This document shows, one piece after another, positions 1 through 5,083 of a DNA stretch of 7,352 bases. Below the pieces are notes generated by a model. That model was given only the letters and a program-made list of their open reading frames with translations. It did not search any database and was not told the origin of the DNA. Origin of the DNA: Dehalococcoidia bacterium (GTDB lineage: Bacteria; Chloroflexota; Dehalococcoidia; E44-bin15); contig SOIC01000147.1 of assembly GCA_004377275.1 (NCBI GenBank), forward strand, positions 1 to 7,352, read 5' to 3'. Every line of letters begins with the position of its first letter. Within the stretch, counting starts at the first letter, position 1. Both the position numbers and the translations under genes were made by a program.

Positions 1-1473
1 GAGGTGGAGGTGGACATCTCCTCAGGGCTTCCTGCCTTTACCATCGTGGGGCTGCCCGATGCTGCGGTGCAGGAGGCCAGAGAGCGGGTGCGCGCCGCCA
101 TCAGGAACAGCGGCCTGACCTTCCCCATGAAGCGAATCACGGTGAACCTGGCGCCCGCTGACCTGAGAAAGGAGGGCCCCGCCTATGACCTGCCCATCGC
201 CGTGGGCATTCTCTTGAGCTCAGAGCAGCTCTCCGCAGATATGGCGGAGACGCTTTTATTAGGAGAACTCTCCCTCGATGGCAGCCTGCGCCATACCCAT
301 GGCATCCTGCCCATGGTAGCGCTGGCCCAGGAGAATGGGCTGGCCACCGTATTTGTCCCCGCCACCGATGCCAGGGAGGCTTCCCTAGTTGAGGGGGTGA
401 GGGTCATCCCGGTTAACTCCTTAGCTGAGCTGGCAACGCACCTTCACGGCGAGGCGATCATCCCCGATTACCACCCAGATGGTGACCAGGAGAGTGCTGC
501 CCCGGAGGGCTGGGCGGCGATCGACCTGACCCATATAAAGGGGCAGGAGCATGTGAAGCGAGCGCTGGAGGTGGCTGCTGCCGGGGGGCATAACCTGTTG
601 ATGAGTGGTCCCCCAGGGAGCGGCAAGACCCTCCTCGCCCGCTCCCTCCCTTCGATACTTCCCCAAATGAGCATGGCAGAGGCACTGGAGGTTACCAAGA
701 TCTACAGCGTGAGCGGTCTTTTGCCCTCAGACACCCCGCTAATCATGCAGCGACCCTTCCGCTCCCCCCATTACACCATCTCCAATGCCGGGCTCGTCGG
801 CGGTGGGCGCTGGCCCCGGCCTGGAGAGATCAGCCTCAGTCATCGTGGCGTTCTTTTTCTCGATGAGTTCCCCGAATTTGGTCACACCGTGCTTGAGGTG
901 TTGCGCCAACCCATCGAGGACAAGATAGTCACCATCAGCCGCGCCCAGGGAAGCGTCACCTTCCCGTCAAACTTCATGATGGTCGCAGCTATGAACCCAT
1001 GCCCGTGCGGCTATTATGGGGACCCGGTCAAGGAATGCACATGCTCCCTAAGCACCATCTCCCGCTACCAGAAGCGGATCAGCGGCCCGCTCCTCGATCG
1101 AATCGACATATTCGTCCAGGTTCCCCGCATCGAGTATGAGAAGCTAGCAGACGATCGACTGGCTGAGGAATCGGAAAGGGTTCGCTCCAGGGTCGAGGGG
1201 GCGCGCGCCATCCAGCGAGCACGATTTCAGGGAACCAGGCTCACCTGCAATACAGAGATGACCCCGGTAGAGGTGAGGGAGTTCTGCCAGGTGGAGCCGG
1301 AGGCGCAGAGCCTGCTTAAGGCAGCGATGAGGCAACTGGCCCTTTCCGCCCGAGCCTTCCACCGCATCCTCAAGCTCGCCCGCACCATTGCCGACCTCAC
1401 CGGCGCCCCTACCATTGATGCCAGCCACCTGGCCGAGGCGATCCAGTACCGGCCGCGGAGCCTGATGCAATAA
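1..1473 (+). CDS. comM: YifB/ComM-family Mg-chelatase-like AAA+ ATPase (5' truncated)
   Basis: The reading frame is open from the first base, so the true start lies upstream; by comparison with the family roughly 20 N-terminal residues are missing. Counting from the codon at position 4, residues 1-140 form the N-terminal Lon-protease-S5-like ChlI domain with the family signature SGLPAFTIVGLPD. The Mg-chelatase AAA+ core follows: Walker A GPPGSGKT (202-209), Walker B GVLFLDEF (282-289), a sensor-1 region ending in the Cys cluster NPCPCG...CTC (C333, C335, C346, C348), and SGPLLDRID (360-368). The C-terminal Mg_chelatase_C helical domain (about 395-485) includes LSARAFHRILKLARTIADL. ComM in naturally competent bacteria is a hexameric helicase that promotes branch migration during integration of transformed DNA; many non-competent bacteria also carry the family, so the cellular role here is uncertain. 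It is not a true magnesium chelatase of chlorophyll synthesis, since no BchD/BchH partner is visible. The family call is very secure, the symbol less so. Confidence 0.95.
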   Translation, partial: EVEVDISSGLPAFTIVGLPDAAVQEARERVRAAIRNSGLTFPMKRITVNLAPADLRKEGPAYDLPIAVGILLSSEQLSADMAETLLLGELSLDGSLRHTHGILPMVALAQENGLATVFVPATDAREASLVEGVRVIPVNSLAELATHLHGEAIIPDYHPDGDQESAAPEGWAAIDLTHIKGQEHVKRALEVAAAGGHNLLMSGPPGSGKTLLARSLPSILPQMSMAEALEVTKIYSVSGLLPSDTPLIMQRPFRSPHYTISNAGLVGGGRWPRPGEISLSHRGVLFLDEFPEFGHTVLEVLRQPIEDKIVTISRAQGSVTFPSNFMMVAAMNPCPCGYYGDPVKECTCSLSTISRYQKRISGPLLDRIDIFVQVPRIEYEKLADDRLAEESERVRSRVEGARAIQRARFQGTRLTCNTEMTPVEVREFCQVEPEAQSLLKAAMRQLALSARAFHRILKLARTIADLTGAPTIDASHLAEAIQYRPRSLMQ

Positions 1474-1489
1474 GCAAATCTACACCCAC

Positions 1490-1495
1490 GGAGGA
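1490..1495 (+). promoter_or_regulatory. Strong ribosome binding site of the mscS-like gene
   Basis: GGAGGA lies 6 nt before the ATG at 1502. It is the best Shine-Dalgarno sequence in the window and fixes that start. The gap from the upstream yifB stop is only 28 bp and holds no room for a full promoter, so the two genes are probably cotranscribed. Confidence 0.8.
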
Positions 1496-1501
1496 AATGT
1501 C

Positions 1502-2431
1502 ATGGAATGGAGCACTGTCACCGATTGGCTTGTTTCCCACGGCGTTCGGATTTTCATCATCCTCATCATTAGCGCTGCTCTCTATATTGTGCTGCGCAGG
1601 CTGGTTCCGCTACTACTGAAGCAGACCGTAAAAAAGAGGGGAAAAAGCAAAAAGGCCGAGGATGAAGCAGAAAAGAGGGTGCAAACCCTCGCGCGCATAT
1701 TTATGGGCACTGGGGCAGTGCTCATTGTGCTAACTGCTGGATTCATGATCCTTTCTGAGCTGGGGATAAATATCTATCCGCCGCTTGCAGGGTTCGGCGT
1801 TATCGGTGTGGCTCTGGGCTTTGGTGCCCAATACCTCATTCGTGATCTTATTGCAGGTTTCTTTGTCCTTGTAGAGAACCAGTACAATATCGGCGATTGG
1901 GTATCAATAGCTGGCATAGACGGCAGTGTACAAGAGATAAACATGAGGAGAACCGTGCTCAGGGACTTCGATGGCACGGTGCACGTCGTCCCCAACGGGG
2001 AAATCAAAACAGCCAGCAACTACAGCAAGGAGTGGGCACGCGTTAACCTGAATATCTCGGTGGCTTATGGCACTGACCTTGACCACGCCATCGCGGTCAT
2101 CAACCGGGTGGGTACAGAAATGGCCAAGGCAGAACATTGGCGTTCGCTTATAAAATCACCGCCACAGGCGCTCCGAGTGGACAACCTAGGGGATTCTGGT
2201 ATCGATATTAAGGTGCTGGGAGAGACCAAGCCAATAAGACAGTGGGAAGTGATGGGGGAATTGCGGAAGCGGATAAAGCAGGCTTTCGATGAGGAGGGCA
2301 TAGAGATACCATGGCCCCATACCAAGGTGTATTTCGGCACCACGCCGCCACCGAGAGCTCCCACTGAGGAGCCAGCACCGCCAATACCGCCAAGCGAGAT
2401 TCTACCCCCAGATGGAGAGGGCGCGGAATAG
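1502..2431 (+). CDS. Small-conductance mechanosensitive channel, MscS family
   Basis: This 309-residue inner-membrane channel protein should open under membrane tension on hypo-osmotic shock and release small solutes. Three hydrophobic segments are visible: TM1 at about 16-39, TM2 at about 67-88, and the pore-lining TM3 at about 93-123 with the Gly/Ala-rich stretch GFGVIGVALGFGAQ. TM1 and TM2 are separated by a very basic/acidic cytoplasmic loop (40-60, many Lys and Glu). The cytoplasmic beta domain follows, with NIGDWV (129-134), GSVQEINMRRT (141-151) and VPNGEI (163-168), then the alpha/beta domain ending in IEIPWPH (267-273), the counterpart of the usual IPFP motif. Length is close to the 286-residue E. 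coli MscS. The last 30 residues are a Pro/Glu-rich low-complexity tail that is not part of the conserved fold. Start is ATG with a strong ribosome binding site. It sits 28 bp after yifB and 79 bp before otsB, a sensible partner for trehalose synthesis in osmotic adaptation. Family certain; the exact subtype (MscS versus YnaI/YbdG-like) is not determined, and the short form argues for MscS/YggB type. Confidence 0.93.
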   Translation: MEWSTVTDWLVSHGVRIFIILIISAALYIVLRRLVPLLLKQTVKKRGKSKKAEDEAEKRVQTLARIFMGTGAVLIVLTAGFMILSELGINIYPPLAGFGVIGVALGFGAQYLIRDLIAGFFVLVENQYNIGDWVSIAGIDGSVQEINMRRTVLRDFDGTVHVVPNGEIKTASNYSKEWARVNLNISVAYGTDLDHAIAVINRVGTEMAKAEHWRSLIKSPPQALRVDNLGDSGIDIKVLGETKPIRQWEVMGELRKRIKQAFDEEGIEIPWPHTKVYFGTTPPPRAPTEEPAPPIPPSEILPPDGEGAE

Positions 2432-2510
2432 GCATAGCGCAATTTCGAAAATTCGAGAAGTTTGAAGAGTTCGCATCGAAATTGGGAGCCACACAATTGC
2501 TATTGGGGGC
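2432..2510 (+). other. Intergenic gap mscS-otsB with inverted repeats
   Basis: This 79-bp spacer holds a perfect 9-bp inverted repeat, CAATTTCGA (2440-2448) and TCGAAATTG (2476-2484), with a 27-nt loop. An overlapping alternative 5-bp stem pairs AATTG (2480-2484) with CAATT (2494-2498). Neither is followed by a T-run, so this is not an ordinary intrinsic terminator. I see no convincing -35/-10 pair here, so otsB may be read through from mscS. The structure might act in processing or translation of otsB, but that is speculation. Confidence 0.45.
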
Positions 2511-3326
2511 GTGCGGGTGAGCGGAAAATCCAAAAAATACCTCTTTGACCATCTGGACACTGTCGGAGAATTACTGGCCCTCTCCCCCTTTGGGCTGATC
2601 ACCGATGTCGACGGCACGATAAGCGAGATCGCCCCTTCCCCTGAGGAGGCGCGGGTCTCCCCCGTCTGCCGGGAGCAGCTAGCGAGCCTCACCAAGCAAT
2701 TGGAGCTGGTAGCCGCCATCTCCGGTCGTCGTGCCCTTGAGGTCAGGGAGATGATCGGGATCGAGGGGATGGTCTATATCGGGAACCACGGCTTGGAGCG
2801 CTGGCAGAATGGCGCGGTGGAATTTATCGAGGGGGTCCAAGAATATCCGGCAAGGGTAATTGCAGCGCTAGAGGAATTGAGAGGCCTCCTTGCTATAGAC
2901 GGCCTCGCCCTGGAGAACAAGGGGGTGACGCTCGCCATTCACTATCGCCATTGCCCCCACAGGGATCACGCCAGGCGGGCAATCCTGGAGAAGATAGCAA
3001 CCTCTGCTATAGCCAGCGAGTTTCGGACTATGGAGGGGCGGATGGTGGTGGAGCTACGCCCTCCGCTGGGGGTGCACAAGGGCACTGCGGTAAACGCCCT
3101 GCGGGAAAGTTATCGCTTGAGAGGCGGCATCTATCTGGGGGATGATGCTAGCGACCTCGATGCCTTTAGGGTCATGCACCAAAAGGGCTTTGCCGCCGTG
3201 GGCGTAATCGCTGATGAAACACCCGACGAGGTGACAAGGGAGGCAGACTTTACCCTTAACGGGGTGGGCGATGTGGCACGATTTCTTAAGTGGCTTACCG
3301 AAGCCGTTCCAGAGCTAAGGCATTAA
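2511..3326 (+). CDS. otsB: Trehalose-6-phosphate phosphatase (HAD superfamily)
   Basis: This cytoplasmic 271-residue enzyme removes phosphate from trehalose-6-phosphate to give trehalose, the second step of the OtsAB pathway. All HAD signatures are present: motif I DVDGT (nucleophile D32, acid/base D34), motif II SGR (71-73), motif III Lys in GVHKGTAV (K190), and motif IV GDDASDLDAF (D211, D212, D215 for Mg2+). Family-specific stretches are GNHGLE (91-96), ENKGVTLAIHYR (135-146, counterpart of the usual EDKG..LALHYR) and ELRPPLGVHKG. Length matches bacterial TPPs (about 250-270). The start is GTG at 2511, with GTG at 2517 as an equally possible alternative; the only purine-rich help is the G-run at 2505-2509, so initiation looks weak. 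An in-frame stop at 2463-2465 limits any extension. The 3' end overlaps the convergent otsA by 32 bp. Identity is strengthened by that neighbour, which supplies its substrate. A related sugar-phosphate phosphatase activity is the only realistic alternative. Confidence 0.93.
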   Translation: MRVSGKSKKYLFDHLDTVGELLALSPFGLITDVDGTISEIAPSPEEARVSPVCREQLASLTKQLELVAAISGRRALEVREMIGIEGMVYIGNHGLERWQNGAVEFIEGVQEYPARVIAALEELRGLLAIDGLALENKGVTLAIHYRHCPHRDHARRAILEKIATSAIASEFRTMEGRMVVELRPPLGVHKGTAVNALRESYRLRGGIYLGDDASDLDAFRVMHQKGFAAVGVIADETPDEVTREADFTLNGVGDVARFLKWLTEAVPELRH

Positions 3327-3352
3327 CATCACTAAGCTGTCGGTAAAGCCAC
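3290..3352. repeat. Imperfect inverted repeat spanning the otsB/otsA convergent overlap
   Basis: Bases 3290-3301 (GTGGCTTACCGA) pair with 3340-3352, giving 12 base pairs with one bulged A at 3345 and a 38-nt loop. The stem includes the otsA stop codon (complement of 3295-3297), and the loop includes the otsB stop (3324-3326). Inside the loop, AGCT at 3313-3316 and 3335-3338 could add four pairs. Being an inverted repeat, it can fold in both convergent transcripts. No T-run follows on either strand, so it is not a standard terminator; a role in 3'-end formation or RNA protection is only an inference. Confidence 0.4.
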
Positions 3353-4818
3353 AGGGTAATATCTTCCTCTTCGACAGATTTCTTCAAGGCAGCGGCCCGC
3401 TGGCTCCTCTCTTCAGGAGACATCGAGAGCGCCCGATAAATCGCTTCCATTGTTCCTTCCAGGTCACAGGGTGTTACCGGAAGGGCGTTCTCCCTAAGCT
3501 GTTCACAGGCCCCAGCAGCCTCCGACAACACCAGGACACCATCACAGGTATTGACCGTAGGTCCCTCTTTGGCCACCAGATTCATCCCGTCGACCACCGG
3601 GTTTACCAGCAGGACATCGTAAAGGCGCAGGGCAGCAAGGGCTTGAGTATAGTTATTCTCATAAAATGCCTTAATAGGCTGCCAGTTATCGTTGCCATAT
3701 TTAGTATTTATTGCTTCGATCGAGTCATTGACCTCCTCAGCATACCTCCGGTACTGCTTGATTCGAGTTCGCGATGGAACCAGGAAGGCGAGGAAGTTGA
3801 CCTTGCCCTGGAGATCGGGGTAACGCTCGAGGAGTATGTCGAAGGATCGAAAGCCGCGCACAATGTTCTTGCTGGGTTCCAACCGGTCTACGCGAACGAT
3901 GGTTTTTTCCCCGAAAAAGGGGCGTATCTTATCCTCATATTCTTTCAACAATGGTGACCGGACCTGCTTTCGCAAGTTGGCCACATCAACAGATATGGGA
4001 TAGGCCTTGACCTTAACGTGATGGTCATTAATTAAAATGGTGCGGCCTTTATAATCAACCTCAGCCCCTTCAACAAAGACTTCACAGGTATGCAGGAAGT
4101 TGTGGACATCCCTTTCGGTTTGCAGGCCCACAATATCGCTGGCGCAAAGCCCCCCACAAATCGCCTGGCACATGTCGCGCGTGAGAAGCTGCCAATAATG
4201 AGGTCCAGGCCAAGGTATGTGAGTGAAGTGTTGGATGATGGCATTTGGAATTTGCTCTCGAATATAGCCTGCGGCAAGATACAGGTGATAGTCATGAAGC
4301 ATCAGTAATGGGGGCAACTCGCTCTCTGAGGCTTCGTTTATCACAGCTTCAGCGATAGCCCGGTTCACAAATTTATAACCGTTTTCCCAAGCATCACGTA
4401 CACGAGCATCGATATTGGGGGTATGAGAGGAATTCCACATGCAGTGCTGCAGGAACCAGAGCAGGGGGTTACAGAAGACGCTGTAGTATTTGTAGTAGGT
4501 GCTTCCGCTGGAAACTACAAAGCGAATATAGAGGTTATGTCCGGGGATCGGTGCCTTGAAGCGCCTCCATTGTGCCATTTCAGCAGCGCGGCGGTCCCCC
4601 TCGCCCATGGCGCTGGCTACCCAGGTGATGTCCATATATTGACTGATAGCGCTAAGGGCAGTGACCACGCCACCGCTGCCCCGGCGCCCTTGTAGCTTAC
4701 CCGCTTCATTAAGACGGTAGTCAATAGGACCCCGGTTACTCGCGATGATAAGATTCCGGTGGCTTAAAAGCTCCTCACACAATTGGTGCAACCGAGGTCT
4801 ATCAGCCTGAGGCGGCAT
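3295..4818 (-). CDS. otsA: Trehalose-6-phosphate synthase (glycosyltransferase family 20)
   Basis: This 507-residue cytoplasmic GT-B fold enzyme transfers glucose from a nucleotide sugar to glucose-6-phosphate, forming trehalose-6-phosphate. Residues aligned with known OtsA catalytic and binding positions are visible: R29 in the N-terminal ASNRGPIDY loop with the GSGG glycine loop (47-50), W66, the YYKYYSVFCNPLLW region (108-121), HDYH (175-178, D176), FTHIPWP with H200, the donor-phosphate pair R312 and K317 in VDRLEPSKNI, and DGMNLVAKE (410-418, D410 and E418). Length is normal (E. coli OtsA 474). It differs from the E. coli type at several places: HIPWPGPHYW replaces the HIPFPSSEIF-like stretch, and EGPTVNTCDGVLVLSEAAGAC follows the DGMNLVAKE motif. 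This looks like a lineage-specific GT20 branch. Start is ATG at 4818, with GGGGA about 8 nt upstream as a plausible ribosome binding site. It converges on and overlaps otsB by 32 bp, and its 5' end faces alaS. A glucosylglycerol-phosphate synthase is the main alternative; adjacency to otsB favours trehalose. Confidence 0.92.
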   Translation of the reverse strand: MPPQADRPRLHQLCEELLSHRNLIIASNRGPIDYRLNEAGKLQGRRGSGGVVTALSAISQYMDITWVASAMGEGDRRAAEMAQWRRFKAPIPGHNLYIRFVVSSGSTYYKYYSVFCNPLLWFLQHCMWNSSHTPNIDARVRDAWENGYKFVNRAIAEAVINEASESELPPLLMLHDYHLYLAAGYIREQIPNAIIQHFTHIPWPGPHYWQLLTRDMCQAICGGLCASDIVGLQTERDVHNFLHTCEVFVEGAEVDYKGRTILINDHHVKVKAYPISVDVANLRKQVRSPLLKEYEDKIRPFFGEKTIVRVDRLEPSKNIVRGFRSFDILLERYPDLQGKVNFLAFLVPSRTRIKQYRRYAEEVNDSIEAINTKYGNDNWQPIKAFYENNYTQALAALRLYDVLLVNPVVDGMNLVAKEGPTVNTCDGVLVLSEAAGACEQLRENALPVTPCDLEGTMEAIYRALSMSPEERSQRAAALKKSVEEEDITLWLYRQLSDVNALALERLR

Positions 4819-4903
4819 CGCTTTTTCCCCAAACCCCCCACTATTTTATTGTTACAGACCGGGCAACTATATGATAGAAAGGAACATGCGCAGGCGAGAC
4901 AAC

Positions 4904-4931
4904 ATTAGCATACTAGCTCAGGGGTTGTCAA
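4904..4931 (-). promoter_or_regulatory. Weak candidate promoter for otsA
   Basis: On the minus strand a perfect -35 hexamer TTGACA (4931-4926) is followed, after a 16-nt spacer, by GCTAAT (4909-4904), which matches the -10 consensus at only four of six bases. An alternative -10 nearer the gene is TATCAT (4876-4871), but its best -35 (TTGTCT, 4902-4897) is 20 nt away. Either would give an otsA leader of roughly 45-80 nt. The choice cannot be settled from sequence. Confidence 0.25.
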
Positions 4932-4953
4932 GCTGAAATATCCTGTCTGCTCA

Positions 4954-4983
4954 TTGACATGTCACCCTTGGTTACACTAAAAT
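4954..4983 (+). promoter_or_regulatory. Sigma-70-type promoter of alaS
   Basis: TTGACA (4954-4959) is a perfect -35 box and TAAAAT (4978-4983) a five-of-six -10 box, separated by 18 nt. Transcription would start near 4990, giving a leader of about 94 nt before the alaS GTG. It is the best promoter match in the region and points at the only downstream gene, alaS. The perfect palindrome TGACATGTCA (4955-4964) overlaps the -35 box and is a possible operator. Confidence 0.7.
4955..4964. repeat. Perfect palindrome TGACATGTCA on the alaS -35 box
   Basis: This 10-bp sequence equals its own reverse complement and overlaps five of the six -35 bases. A protein bound here would block RNA polymerase. 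It may be a regulator site, or may simply arise because a TTGACA box is followed by TGTCA; a perfect 10-bp palindrome is not rare enough by itself to prove function. Confidence 0.35.
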
Positions 4984-5045
4984 CGGCAAGGAAGGCGAAG
5001 GGGCATCTGTGCAGGTGTGCTGCTGAGGAGATTAACCTAATAACG

Positions 5046-5061
5046 ACACTGTAGCCAGTGT
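5046..5061 (+). other. Small hairpin in the alaS leader
   Basis: ACACTG (5046-5051) and CAGTGT (5056-5061) form a perfect 6-bp stem closed by the tetraloop TAGC. It lies 22 nt before the alaS start and is not followed by a T-run, so it is not an attenuator-type terminator on its own. Function unknown; it could influence access of the ribosome. Confidence 0.4.
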
Positions 5062-5064
5062 AAC

Positions 5065-5082
5065 GAGCGAAAAGAGCGAAAA
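5065..5082 (+). repeat. 9-bp tandem repeat directly before alaS
   Basis: GAGCGAAAA occurs twice in perfect tandem (5065-5073, 5074-5082), ending one base before the GTG start. The second copy carries the only purine-rich stretch in ribosome-binding position (AAGAG at 5072-5076, about 7 nt before the start), so the duplication affects the initiation region. Confidence 0.6.
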
Positions 5083-5083
5083 A

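Larger units (their letters stand above)
4819..5083. promoter_or_regulatory. Divergent otsA-alaS control region
   Basis: This 265-bp noncoding region lies between two divergent genes. From left to right it holds: a G-rich otsA leader (read on the minus strand, a G6 run at 4839-4834 and a G4 run at 4830-4827); a 6-bp inverted repeat GACAAC (4898-4903) / GTTGTC (4924-4929); a minus-strand TTGACA (4931-4926); the alaS promoter (4954-4983); a GAGGAG at 5025-5030 with no start codon at usable distance; a perfect 6-bp hairpin (5046-5061); and a 9-bp tandem repeat (5065-5082). No T-box consensus (AGGGTGGNACCGCG type) is present, so alaS is not obviously tRNA-sensing through a T-box. Confidence 0.6.

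Noticed and set aside
1..1473. True magnesium chelatase subunit (BchI/ChlI) of chlorophyll synthesis
   Set aside because: The N-terminal S5-like domain, the SGLPAFTIVGLPD signature and the NPCPCG cluster define the YifB/ComM family, and no other pigment genes are present.
2065..2496. 143-codon minus-strand open frame opposite the 3' part of mscS
   Set aside because: It shadows a clear MscS gene, has no recognisable motif, and its composition is Ser/Gly/Pro-rich as expected of a reversed frame.
3290..3352. Classical bidirectional intrinsic terminator between otsB and otsA
   Set aside because: The stem is long but the loop is 38 nt and neither strand has a T-run after it; kept only as an inverted repeat of unknown function.
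3643..3957. 104-codon plus-strand open frame inside otsA
   Set aside because: It is antisense to conserved catalytic segments of otsA and has no convincing ribosome binding site or family resemblance.
4984..5083. T-box riboswitch in the alaS leader
   Set aside because: The leader is only about 94 nt, lacks the AGGGTGGNACCGCG core and has no terminator with a T-run.
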